A stretch of DNA of 64,000 nt. Origin: Hydnum rufescens UP504. Taxonomy: Eukaryota > Basidiomycota > Agaricomycetes > Cantharellales > Hydnaceae. The translations under genes and the position numbers were made by a program. Positions within the stretch are counted from its first letter, which is position 1. Each line of letters opens with the position of its first letter. Shown here one piece after another: positions 22,828 through 34,209 of this stretch. The stretch lies in NCBI GenBank assembly GCA_014904985.1, contig MU128911.1, positions 319,118-383,117 on the forward strand, read 5' to 3'. The notes below the pieces were generated by a model. It had not been told where the DNA came from and did not search any database. It saw only the letters and a program-made list of their open reading frames with translations.

Positions 22828-24357
22828 TCACCCATACGCATGTACCACTTCTACCAGCACCCAAGCATTCGCCACCAAGAACAGCGCACTCGCAGCCCAT
22901 AAAGAGAAAAAAACTGGTTCACCAAGAAATTCGAGCTTGTATGCGATTGAGAGCCAAAGGGCCTAGTTCAACCAAACCAGTCAATGACTCAGCGATTTTC
23001 AATTCATCCATATCGTTACAGTACTCACTTGCACTCCTACCCAGACAGCAATAAGAACCCCAGCGCGTTGGAAAGAGAGACGCAAACGTGGGAGGATAAG
23101 TGGCAAGAACCACAGATACCACATAAAGTACTTCATCAGAGAATCATTCTTGAGAGTTTGCTGTGTTCGACGCGGCGAACGTACTGGCTTACCTGGGATG
23201 TACAGACCTTGTTGAAAGTGACGAAGCATGCAGTCTGTACAAACCATGCTAGTGTGATGTCGTCCTTCCCAAACATGAAGCCAGTCCCAATTGATAAGGC
23301 CATCTGAGGAATGAAGCTGACAAGAGGATTTTGAAGAGGGCTTTTGGAGCTGGATGATGACGAATAATTAAGGTAGGTAGGGTAGAAGTAGAGGGAAAAA
23401 TTGTGTCGATGGTCTCGCCGGGTGAGATGATAGAAGTACGTATGTTGGAGGAAGGAATGACCCCAACTAAAAGATGGAGAACTGGATTACAATTATCGAT
23501 TTTGAATCAATTCGCCTGCAGACGTACATTCCATACATAAGACCACCGAGGGCAGCAAACGTAGCAATACTGATTACCGCGAAACGCACTTGGGCCCAGG
23601 ATAAGAGTTTAGTAAACAAACGCCGCCGCCCAGAAGAATAGGGCGAAGGCGGGGAAGGGGAATGCCGCAGGAGTGCCAAGATACTTGCTCCATAGATAAA
23701 GGGATAAATTTTGAAATGGACAGCAAGTCCGAGCACGACAGCTGCAGCGTCATATCGTCGCTTCAAGACCAGGGCGAGCGCAGACACGACGATCAGCCCC
23801 AAGACCGATTCGGCGCTTCCCCGGGTAGAAATATTGGCGGGCATTGGGTTCAAGAGCCAGAGGCCTCCGACCCATAATGATGTGACCTGGACATCGGCTT
23901 GGCGAATGAATGATTTGGCTCAAATATATGAGATAATATCATCCCAATTAAGATGTCGCACGTTGCAAAGAGAAATTTTCCGTATGCGGGATGGAGAAGG
24001 ACGTTTGGCAAGAGCGACAAGGCAAGCAAAGGGGTATAACGATAAGTTTCTCTTGAATATGGACTTTCCTGGAAGTCAGGAACACCAAAATTATTCCAAA
24101 CACTACATGACTTACTCTCCGATAAAATCCCATCCCAACCACTTCACCACTGGCCCATCCGCTCGTCTATCTTCGGGATAAATGATGTAGTACGCGGCAT
24201 CCGAGAGGACTCTGTAGTCAACATCAGTGTATTTAAGTGTCGAATGTGCGTCCTGATATGCGCCATAAAATATGAGAGATATGCGAAAGGCAGAGGCAAG
24301 GAGAAGTACAAAAGCGAATAATCCCATTCGCACACGTGCGCGGGATCTCCCGGGCAT
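22828..24357 (-). CDS. GPI14: GPI mannosyltransferase 1 (PIG-M/Gpi14)
   Basis: ER membrane enzyme that adds the first mannose to the GPI anchor from dolichol-phosphate mannose. Five exons: 24116-24357, 23528-24063, 23193-23466, 23029-23130, 22828-22962; about 429 aa. Signatures: RISLIFYGAYQDAH, YTDVDYRV with the DxD motif facing the lumen, YSRETYRYTPLL, NPMPANISTRGSAES, LAVHFKIYPFIYG, HTYFYHLTRRDHRHNFS and TSQ-YFMWYLWFLPL, with many hydrophobic spans. Exon 2 is 536 nt, but the reading phase needs 537. One A is missing in the AA pair at 23899-23900, where HSFAKADVQV would otherwise run on. Likely an assembly deletion. The first 86 bp overlap the divergent Tag1-like frame. Confidence 0.93.
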
Positions 24358-26568
24358 TAATTCTTCGGTTCAGCTAGTCCCTCCGCTCACTCATGGCTCC
24401 CGAGGCAGCAAAGGAAAGGCCCGGGCCATTCCCATCGACACTAATGAGAATGAGAACACGCCGCTCTTGGCTCCGGAAGTGGACAGTCCACACCTTACCG
24501 AAATCGGACGGCCACGGTCCACTCCCCAACGAAGGGGGTTTAACTGTATCCTCACTTGGATTCTCACCGTAGTGTCTGTACTCCTATTTGCGAGCGTCGT
24601 AGCAATCGTGTTCATATATTCTACACTCTCTCGAGCACCTGCGGCGCGTCAAAACCCATCTGAAATCCTAGCTCATGCAGCTCGCTGGGAGACTTCTACC
24701 GTCAGCGTGTCTGTCCTCCACGACGACGGCCTGCAATTATCTATCAGTGGCACTGTGGGGCTAGATACTGATTGGGTCCTTGGCCTCGATCCCGCGGGGG
24801 TAGACTATTCCGCTCGGCACGCCGTGCTGTTGCTCGATGGGCTGTATCAAGTCTCAAGAGTGTCAATTTTATATCTTCCGAGATATCTATCTTCGATCCT
24901 CACAATGTCTTCCTCCTCAACGTCACCGTGCCCACCCTTAATATGCCCCTCAAACCAACTACGGTGGATGGTAGTATCCAAATGTCACCGATGACAATAC
25001 CGTTGACGATTTCTCCTTCTCCTGACATCGAGTGCCTCTATCAATTCGTGTATCAATCTTGGCTAGACAGTCGGGTGAAGGTAAATCTCCGAGCGCCCCT
25101 TATGGGCATCGAGGCCGGGAAGAACGTGTGGTGGATGCCGAATATTGGCAAGATCGTGCAGAATATGTCCGCACCTCTCCTTGCTAAAAGTGAGAGGTCG
25201 AAAATTGCTCGAAATTGAGTAAAAACTCACCTATCCATTGACACTACTTTAGTCCCACAAACACCACCAGGATACCCACAGCCCGGCTCCCCGATGGTCC
25301 TTACCGATATCCTTCGCCTTGGTTCATGCGTTGTGAATGTAGAAGAAATGAAGAATTCCACAGTGATCGGCTTCACTGCATTGGCAAATCTTCTCCTTCC
25401 ATTCACTTCTCCATCTGTCCATATTCCTGCTCGTCTTCCCTCACTTTCTTTGACAGTGGATTTGCCGTCACCTAATGCCACCGAGTCCGTCCCCTTTGCC
25501 AAATTATCAACCACACCGTCCTTGAACACCACTGAAGGCTTGGCATCCATCATGCTCCCGATCCAGGGGTCTCTCCTGCCGATTCAGCCCCAAACCGTGC
25601 CTCCCCTCACCCACCTAGTATCAAGCTATCTCTCCGGGCACCCCACCACCATTTTCATATCGTCAGAGCCATCTACTGATTTCCCCATCACCGTTCCTCC
25701 AATTCGGGCAACATTCCCTGGGCCTGTGGTGCGGCCGAAAATCCTTCGTGGGGTATCGATAAAAGACATGAAACTCACAGCATCTCCCAGCGGTGAGGAA
25801 CTAGTCGCCAGTGGAACGCTTTTTGCATCTTTCGCCCTCCCACCCGAAGTGGACCGCCTCACAAAGTTGGTGGATGTAACGAAAATATGGCCCGATACCC
25901 TTGTATTCGATGGGCCACCTCCACCTGTCGTCATTCCCTCTCCCCCTTCTAACTTCTCCTTCACGAGGGGTGGGGACGCACCGCCGTTGCCTGATCCCCT
26001 ACCTGAACGCGCATTTGCGCGTATTCGCGCCCCAGATTGGCTCATGGCCCAAACGCTTCCTCCAGAGGGTGGGAACGGGGGCGGGAAGAACGCGGAGGAA
26101 AGACGCGTTACGGCGCGAATCGTGGAAGCCCCATTGGAAGTCTTGCCCGGTCGAGAGGAAGAATTCACACATTTCGTCAAGAAGGTGCGCATTTTTCCCC
26201 ATTAGGGCTCTTTTACGATTGGGATGGTTACTTATCAACCTGAAAAAAAAAACACACCCAGATTTTGTCGTCAGATGGTGCGGGCGCCTTGGCTGGCGTG
26301 CGCGGGACTTCTGCGATTGGGATCCGTATCCGGGGTCTTCACCTCCCCGCTCCACCCCGTGAAGATCCTGATGATGATGAGGGCGAAGGTGACGGTGATG
26401 GTGGCGGTGATCGGCGATGGCGATGGCGACGGTGACGGTGATGGCGAACACGATATAGAACTCGATGGACTGGCTTTCGAGGGAACCGTTGTCATCGGTC
26501 GGCGGTCCTCGCCGAAACTGGATGCTTGGTATGCAGGGATGCTGTCTCGCAAGTTCAAGTCCAGTTGA
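24272..26568 (+). CDS. Tag1-like vacuolar transmembrane protein
   Basis: Type II-like membrane protein of about 718 aa. It has a basic cytosolic start with ENTPLL, one transmembrane helix (LTWILTVVSVLLFASVVAIV, about residues 90-112) and a long luminal part. The luminal part has repeated beta-rich segments (TDWVLG, MTIPLTISPSPD, KLVDVTKIWPDTLVFDGPPPP, EAPLEVLPGREEEF) typical of the fungal family that includes yeast Tag1, which acts in stopping autophagy. The assignment is from memory of the family. Exons: 24272-25189, 25253-26184, 26262-26568. Two frame corrections are needed: one G missing in the run 24796-24800 and one extra C near 26412 in a GAT/GGC repeat. The ATG at 24272 lies inside the first exon of PIG-M on the other strand, so the true start may differ. 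Confidence 0.65.
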
Positions 26569-26980
26569 TCTACTCCGTGGGGATCAGCAGGGCAGACCCC
26601 CGCGATTCATTTCTGTTCTCTTCCCGTCTCTCTCGGTATCGGTATCGGTATCACGATCTCTGTAATGTAGAGTATCTGTATCCCTCAAAACTCTTTTACT
26701 TCGGTTCAAGGGGAAAGAGCATTAATGTCCATAATATGTACCATGCTGTACGATCCAGACTTTTTCTTTTTCTTTTTCCGTTTGCCGGACGAGGTCGGGT
26801 TGTTAGATCAATACAATCTTTAACTTTAACCAATTACCGACGAACATACATAAACGTCGTGCCGGGACGATCCTCACTTGCCCGAAACCAGCGAAGCAGA
26901 GTACATGACATCATAGAGAGAGAACCACAATGCAAGGCACCCCTTCTCTTCATACAAAGGTAGGAAGAGTAAAAGACTTC

Positions 26981-28532
26981 TCACATTTGCCTCCAATATA
27001 GAAATCCCAAAAGGCCCAGTGAGACGTTAAATAGACCAAGGGCTGCATTTCCCGCCCCGAGGAGCCAGAGCAGACACCACACGGCCCCAACGATCCGATC
27101 GAGGGACTTGCCCAGGCACTGTGCGAGGACGCGCCTATAATGCTGGGGTCTGAGATGGAGGTGTGGGGGGGAGGCCACGAGGGGGGTGGGCATCATGGGT
27201 CTGCTCAGTGGGGACGTTTGATCGGCTGGAGGGAGGAGGAGAAGGGCGGTGATAGGTTTGTGGTCGGATTTCGTAAATGCGAGGATAGATGTGTAGAGAA
27301 CGTTTTGGATCGCAGATTTGTGTGGAGTTGAAGGGTCGTCCAGGGCGGTGGTGTATAAGATACGGTCCGTCCATGATGGGGTGCGTTTTGGACTGTGGAA
27401 TACGCCGTATCATGTGAGTCGAAAGATAAAAGAAAGTGAGGGCCTGGAAGAGGACACACTTGTACTCGTCAACGCAGCCAATGACGTATTTGTACGTGCA
27501 AGGGAATCGCTCGATTTTTCCTTCTCTTAAACCAGAGCCTATGCGCCCTTCCCGCATTGCATTGCGGAGTTGATCGTGCTTCACTAGCTCTCGGCGGCCG
27601 TCCAGAGTGCCATTGGATTTCTGTATTTCTGCCAAGGTTGGGAAGAGGGGTGCTGCCACCGAGGGGTCAGGCACTTCGGTGGTGGGAGATGGCTTGTTTG
27701 GAGTAAGGCGGAAATTAAGATCCCCGAAGAAGAAGAGGTGTGTGGTATCGTATATTGTAGAGTAGGTCTTTGCATTCGGGGAAATTTTGCGTAGAGATCG
27801 GGGTACATACTTGAAAAGCAGGGTCTGTACAATGTGTGTGTAGTCCTGAAGACGACGATCCAAGTTCTTTGCGTGGGCTGTCAAGTGGACATTCACAAAT
27901 CTATCGAAAAAAAAAAAAAAAGTAGTTCCCAATTGTTAAGCCAGCAGAAAATGAGGATGATGGTCAACGCGTACGTAAATAGCTCCTCTGGACCATTATT
28001 TAAACCAAGCAGGCGGAATCTGACGCCGACGGCGCCTTTATTCCCCATGAATGAGGGTCCGCACCCTACCCACTGGGTCTCTACGTCTGTGATTCTGCGA
28101 GCCACACCGCCCTCTTGCTGATCTTCACCAGCGTCTTTGGCGTATATCAACATGGCAACGCCAACGTTTACAACGCTCACGACGAGCACATAAGGACAAT
28201 TGTGGTGTGCCTCGATAGCAGTGCGAATGAGCTTGTCGCGTGAGTTTATTACGCCCGCAGAGAGGCCAATGACTAGCTCTTACAGGTCAATCATCTACGG
28301 GAACAAGGAACGCGAAAAATTCGACGGGTATCTCACAACCAAGATGTAGAGGCAAGAGTTCCTGAAATCCTACAGCCACGATATCAGGGGCTGGTGAGCG
28401 GTGAGCAAGGAAGCGGGATGTGGTGAAGGTAGGGGCGAGCCAGTCCACCAAATCTTGTGCAAGGGCTTCGCCCTGCATGTTGGAATTGTAACTGCATATT
28501 TGCACGAGGACTTGTTCAGCCAAGGGCGACAT
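26981..28532 (-). CDS. INP54: Inositol polyphosphate 5-phosphatase, tail-anchored (Inp54-like)
   Basis: Hydrolyses the 5-phosphate of PI(4,5)P2 and related lipids. Four exons: 28340-28532, 27975-28272, 27460-27900, 26981-27392; 447 aa, all phases agree. The catalytic motifs appear in order: VAVGFQE, WVGCGPSFMGNKGAVGVRF, FVNVHLTAH, FFFGDLNFR, KRTPSWTDRIL and SDHKPI. Asn, Asp and His residues of these motifs form the active site. The C-terminus carries a hydrophobic stretch (VGAVWCLLWLLGAGNAALGL and more) ending 4 residues before the stop: a tail anchor, as in yeast Inp54 of the ER. The start is the ATG preceding SPLAEQVLVQICSYN. No damage. Confidence 0.93.
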
Positions 28533-28650
28533 GGGCGCCGGGCAGTAGGCGGTAATGGCAGTGTAATGGCCCCTGGAATTGATTGAATTGAAACGCAACT
28601 TCCCGAGGCAGACACGACTGGCACGTTCGAGACGTCAGAGTACTTGTAGA

Positions 28651-29672
28651 ATGGCAGGGCTACTCAAAACGGCTCTAAGCTCACACACGTTTGTTTACGC
28701 ACTTTCCGCACTTCTTGCTGCTGTGCTTGCCGTATGTGAGGTTGAGAACCAACTGGGGTTCCTGGACGCTTGACGATATGTATTCGCAGTCGTATTGGTG
28801 TACCTTCGGAGGAAGGCTGTCAAACAAGGGAACTATATTCTACTACTGGGTCCTTCTGATGCTGGAAAGACATCGATCCTCGCTCTCGTGCGTACCCTTG
28901 ACTTTGATTGTGGCGCGTTATGCTCGAATGGAATATATATGATTCTAGCTCACTTGGGGCATATACATGCCCACCCAGACCTCGATGCAGGTGAACGAGA
29001 CTGAAATACACAAGCCTCATGCATATAGACTCGTCGACGTCCCTGGACATCCCCGTATTCGTGCCCAATTCTCGGAATATCTCAATATGGCAAAAGCCAT
29101 CGTATTTGTGGTAGATTCGAGCACTATATCTCGCAATGGGCCCGCGGTCGCGGAGTGGGTGTCTCTCAAATGTTTCTTTCTCACGCCACCCAGCGCCGAC
29201 TGATGTTTTGACATAACCCAGGCACTTGCATACGGTTCTACACGCAATTTCTCAATTGCCCCCCTCGGCATACGTTCCGCCGGTCCTGATTCATGCGCAT
29301 AAATCCGATCTGGTCACCCTCCCTTCCACTGCCTCTTCGGACCGAGGGGGACGAAATGAGCTAGCCGCTACCCGGGTGCGAACTATTCTTGAACGTGAGC
29401 TTGAAAAGCGACATCAATCATCTCTCGTGGGAGTTGGTGTGGGTGCGCTGGGGGAAGAAGATCCTTCTGCGGGGGCAGAGGGTGTCTCTGGGGGGCTAGA
29501 GTGCACCGGAAAAGGCGCATTTGCATTTGAGAGGTGGGAGGGGGGCGAGATATCTTGTATTGGGGGATGCGTTACGCCGAGATCGGCGTCCAAGGAGGAG
29601 AGTAATTCCCCGGCCGAAAAGGCTGCTTACGATGGACTGGAAGAACTCGTCAGGTGGCTAGCGAGTTTGTAG
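28651..29672 (+). CDS. SRP102: Signal recognition particle receptor subunit beta
   Basis: ER-anchored small GTPase that recruits the SRP receptor alpha subunit for cotranslational targeting. Four exons: 28651-28735, 28790-28887, 28949-29154, 29222-29672; 279 aa. An N-terminal transmembrane helix (about residues 12-35) is followed by the GTPase domain: P-loop GPSDAGKTS, switch region PTQTSMQVNE, DVPGHPR (G3), VVDSS and HKSD (G4). It lacks the insert of Ras-type GTPases, as in this family. The C-terminal third contains a longer Gly/Glu-rich linker than yeast. It is divergent from the 5-phosphatase, with only 118 bp between the starts, so the promoter is shared. Confidence 0.93.
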
Positions 29673-31077
29673 AATCACGGCAGAAATGGCCGAGCTGGAA
29701 GATATTTGTCTTCCTTGCTTCTTTTCAAACGATATTGTGCCTCCTCTCAGGCTGGAACTGGAAGACATGTGTCATCCCCACGATATCTTACTTGGAGCCA
29801 TAGTTCTAGCCCCAGTGAAAGAATATGAGGGCGATAAACAAAAATGGGAAGATACCACAAGCGAGCTCTCTGCGGATCTGCACAACACTGGGACTATAAT
29901 GGGTGCCCAGCTGACCTGGTCTTTTCCCTCATGATTTTAAGTCACCGGGCAACCAATCAAATTAGTGGGCCTATCGGAATGAGTATCTTTGGTCAGCCCT
30001 CCAGCGCTAACCTGCGGGCTGTGTTAGGCCCGGTTGTCAATGCGTGGTTGTCCCCATGATCAACCACCAGAAGGTTCCTCTCCCATCGAATACCACGTTT
30101 CCCGCTCCACATATTGGAATTAGAATGACGCAATACGGCTAGCTTCACAGCGGTCCCACAGCGCTGCTCATGATATACATCGGGAATTTGGAATTTTTCC
30201 ATCATTCGGGTTGTCATCCGTTGAGGGCATCTGTCTCCCTCTGTTCCTCTGTTTGGGGGACATAATCCAGCGCCTTTCAACCCAGCAAGCAAACATAGGA
30301 AGCTCGACTCACGTCATTACACACCAGACTGACCCTTGGTTGGCGGAGTGACGATCTTCATTTCACCTCGGCCCATTCATTCCTTCAGGTTAGGGGCTCG
30401 CCTATAATCCATCAGCAAAATCAAAATAAATGTCAGTAGCGCTCACCGCCCCAGTGTTTGCCGGTATTCCGAGAGTTCACCTGTTTCCCCCTCCCACCGC
30501 AGTGAAAACAATCGGGATCTGCTTTCCTGAGGAAATTTAACATTCCGTGACCTTTTGTGACCCAGATCCGGTCCAGGTTAATTCAGTTGAATCAGTTTGC
30601 ACTGTGGGCCGCTTTGAGGCTCCACGGTCATCGACTAATAATTTGAGAATTGCTGGAAAACATGTGTCCAGCACAGGTTCTCCCATTAGAGGACTCTCCT
30701 TTGTTTCCCTAGTCTTGTGACCTCGTTGGCACGTTGCCATTAAAGTGTAATTACACGGAATTTGTATCTTCGGCATTCATGACTATCATCGCACTGTTCA
30801 CGTAGTCCCAGTAAGCGAATCCAAGAAGGCGAGTCAGACCCAGGCGCCTAACACTGGCCAAATTGGCTCGCGCGCGTGAGGGCGTGTGGTGGGTGTGGGA
30901 TGGGCCTCACCCCGGACCGAAATCGCCACTGACATTGGGGTCGGTCTTAGCGACAGATACCATATATGCTTCCGCTACATCCGCTGAAAGCCGATCGTAA
31001 CAGTTAATTCAATCCCTACAAGTCATAATAGCTTGCATTCTTTCTTTTGCCTCCTCAGCATTCCCCCCCCTCCAAAT
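29673..31077. other. 1.4-kb intergenic region
   Basis: Holds the 3' flank of the SRP receptor gene and the promoter of asparagine synthetase. Short open frames at 29686-30292 have no recognisable motif or splice chain. No tRNA or repeat recognised. Confidence 0.5.
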
Positions 31078-33566
31078 ATGTGTGGAATATTCGCCATCCA
31101 CGGTGTAGAACAGCCATCTCTTCTCCGTACTCAGGCCATCGCGTGCTCTAAGAAGCTCAGGCATCGAGGGCCAGACTGGTCCGGATGTTATGTTGGCAAA
31201 CAATCCATCCTCGTCCACGAACGTCTTGCCATTGTTGGCGTTGGTACGAATCCATCTCTCTCCCTTTTTGCTCTATTTTGTGCTCATGTGGCACATCATT
31301 TCTCGTCGCAGACTCAGGGGCCCAACCCCTCGTGTATCATGACAAAGGACTCTCCTTGGCAGTCAATGGCGAAATATACAACTACCTCGCTCTTAAAGAG
31401 AAGTTTTGTTCACACGACGAGCTCAAAACGCACTCCGACTGTGAAGTTATTCTCCCTCTCGTGCGTCCCTCCTTTCTCGTCAATCCCCATTTAGCATCTG
31501 ATCTCCCCTTTTATTAAACAGTACCAGCAGATGGATGTGGAATCTCTTTGCTCGTCTCTTGATGGAATGTTCTCCTTTGTCCTCTTAGACGAGACCACAA
31601 CCCCTCCACGATTAATCGCCGCGCGTGACCCCATTGGGATCACAACTCTATACAAAGGGACCTCATCCTCTCATCCCTCTCGCGTTTATTTCGCCTCCGA
31701 GCTCAAGGCCCTCGTCGACGACTGCGACGAGATCGTTTCTTTCCCCCCGGGCCATGTGTTCGATAGTGCCACAGGCAAGACCACGCGATATTACACCCCT
31801 TCGTGGTGGAAAGGCGACGATCCATCGGCGCCGTCCGCCACTAATGCAGCTGACCTCACTACCCTGCGCGAAGCGCTCGAAGCAGCCGTACGGAAGCGCT
31901 TAATGAGTGAGGTACCTTACGGTGTCCTGTTAAGTGGAGGCTTGGACAGTAGTCTCATCGCGTCCATCGCCGTGCGCGAGACTGAGAAGATTGCTTGGGC
32001 GCGGATAAAATCTGGAAAAAAGAAGGCGCCGGAAAAGGCTGGTGAGGAGACTAATGGTCATGCCCCTGCGGAGCCCGAGGAGTGTGAGTTTTGTTTGTTT
32101 GTCTTTTTATATTGTTGAGGCGGCTCGATTTTATGATATTTCTTTCCATAGCGGCTCGTGTGTCTTGGCCACGCCTCCATTCGTTCAGTATTGGCCTCCC
32201 TTCTTCCCCTGATCTTCTCGCTGCACGCAAGGCTGCAGCCTACCTCGGGACGCAACACCATGAGTTTACATTTACGGTCCAAGAAGGCCTCGACGCGATT
32301 CCCGACGTGATATACCATCTCGAAACATACGACGTTACGACCGTCCGTGCCAGCACGCCCATGTATCTCTTGAGCAGACAGATAAAGGCCATTGGTGTAA
32401 AAATGGTCCTCAGTGGGGAGGGAAGCGACGAGATCCTCGGAGGTAAAACATGCATAACCTTGTTTTTCTTTCTTTCGACTACGCTCAGTACTGATGACTC
32501 GGCCGCCGTTCATCCTCTTACAGGCTATCTCTATTTCCACGCAGCACCCGATCCCAAGTCTTTCCATGAAGAATGCGTCAAGCGCGTCAAGAACCTTCAC
32601 ACTGCCGACTGTCTCCGGGCTAACAAGTACGCTCGCTCCCCTTCTATTAGCTTTCTTTCACTCCAGTAATCTCGGTTTCTTCGCCATGGATTCCATATAG
32701 ATCGACGATGGCCTGGGGTCTTGAAGCACGTGTACCCTTCCTCGACAAGGCGTTCCTCGAAGTGGCGATGAACATCGATCCGAAGCACAAGATGTTCTCC
32801 AAAGGCGCGGCCGAGGAGAAAGACGCGGACGGGCGCCCGAAGATGGAGAAGGTGTGCCTAATGACGCAACAATCCAGTGTTTCCGCAGTATATCTAATTC
32901 TAGGACCCTGTGACCCGAAGTATATTCTTCGCAAGGCATTTGATATCTCCCCTGGTGGCAAGGTTAGTCAAGCATTTCATAACCGCGTTACCCCCCTATT
33001 GGAATTATTACTAAGTGCACCCTGGTTTTTTTTTTGATTCCAAGGCTTATCTGCCGCATTCGATCCTGTGGCGCCAGAAAGAACAGTTTTCAGACGGCGT
33101 AGGTTACTCTTGGATCGACGGGTCTGTATACATACACTTTCACTCTCATTACTCGATCGCATCTCACCGTTGTTTTTTTTTTTTGGGACGGCAGAGTGAA
33201 GGACCACGCAGCCAGTGTCGTCTCTGACGAGGCATTCGCTAAGCGCCATGAGACATTCCCAACGGACACGCCCGATACCAAGGAAGGATATTATATCCGG
33301 GAACTCTTCCAGCGTACGTCTCTCACCTGACTCCTTTTTTTTGTTTGTTTGTTTTGGGCTTTTTGTCATATTGCATTACCCCTGTGTGGAAGTGTGGACC
33401 CTGATGATGAGGTTGATGTGTGGCATTGCCTTAAATAGATCAATTCCCGTCGGAGACGGCGGCTGCTACGGCTGTGCGATGGATTCCTCGCGGAGACTGG
33501 GGCTGTGCTTCCGACCCCAGTGGTCGGAGCGTCAGCATCCACACTGCAGCATACGAGGGCGAGTAG
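31078..33566 (+). CDS. ASN1: Asparagine synthetase (glutamine-hydrolysing)
   Basis: Makes asparagine from aspartate, glutamine and ATP. Ten exons: 31078-31243, 31312-31460, 31522-32083, 32152-32442, 32524-32626, 32701-32851, 32921-32962, 33045-33121, 33195-33313, 33439-33566; 595 aa, all GT-AG and in phase. MCGIFAI supplies the catalytic Cys2 of the glutaminase domain; RHRGPD, HERLAIV and VNGEIYN follow. The synthetase domain has the pyrophosphate loop [31 protein letters not shown] and the EARVPFLD motif. Compared with yeast there is a Lys/Glu-rich insert between the two helices after SIAVRET (about residues 285-310). No damage; cytosolic. Confidence 0.97.
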
Positions 33567-34209
33567 TAGCCAGTGCTCCGGACCAGCGATCTAAAAACTA
33601 TTTGTTTTGGGAAAGGAATAACCCCCACCACAGGATTACTTGCTGTATACCATGATGTATGTACGCCCTCGATTTACAATAGGGCAATATCTCGGCTCTT
33701 TGTATGCGTGTACCTACCACTTGATGAAACTCTCGACAGAACAGTACTCTTCTTTCTCTTCAAACTCGACCGAGTTATTCCAAGAAACCATTAAAATCTG
33801 CTTTCATTGGAAAGGAGCGAAGTAAGTTTTAAAAAACTGAAGCCCGAGTAGGGCCAACGCATGGGATAACAATCACGAAAGCCGGCCACCAAATTTCCAA
33901 TGCAAGGGGACAGAGTGAGTGAGTGGGTGATGATGATGATGCGAGGGGGGGAAGGGGGGGTATGCAGCAAATGAAAGCCAAGCAGACTTAAATGGGCTAG
34001 GGATCTGGGGGAAAAACACACAAGAAGCGGGGAGGAGAGATGTTGGGAATTGGGGGCGCGCCGAATTATGAAGATAATGAATGTGAGGAAAGCGGGTTCA
34101 AAGCGACTCCAGCAAATTGACAAAAGGGGACTAAGTGAAAGATCTGAAGGGTCAGTCATAGATGGGCCATGAAAAGGCGTCATGGAAAAAAAAAACACAA
34201 AGATTAAGA

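Noticed and set aside
26224..26568. Separate short gene with GDGDGDGD repeat
   Set aside because: It is the true last part of the Tag1-like gene in the frame expected after one base correction.
31625..31903. Alternative frames within asparagine synthetase
   Set aside because: Shadows of a fully consistent ten-exon gene.
33900..33960. GATGATGATGATG and GGGGGG runs near the convergent 3' ends
   Set aside because: Simple low-complexity sequence with no evident function.
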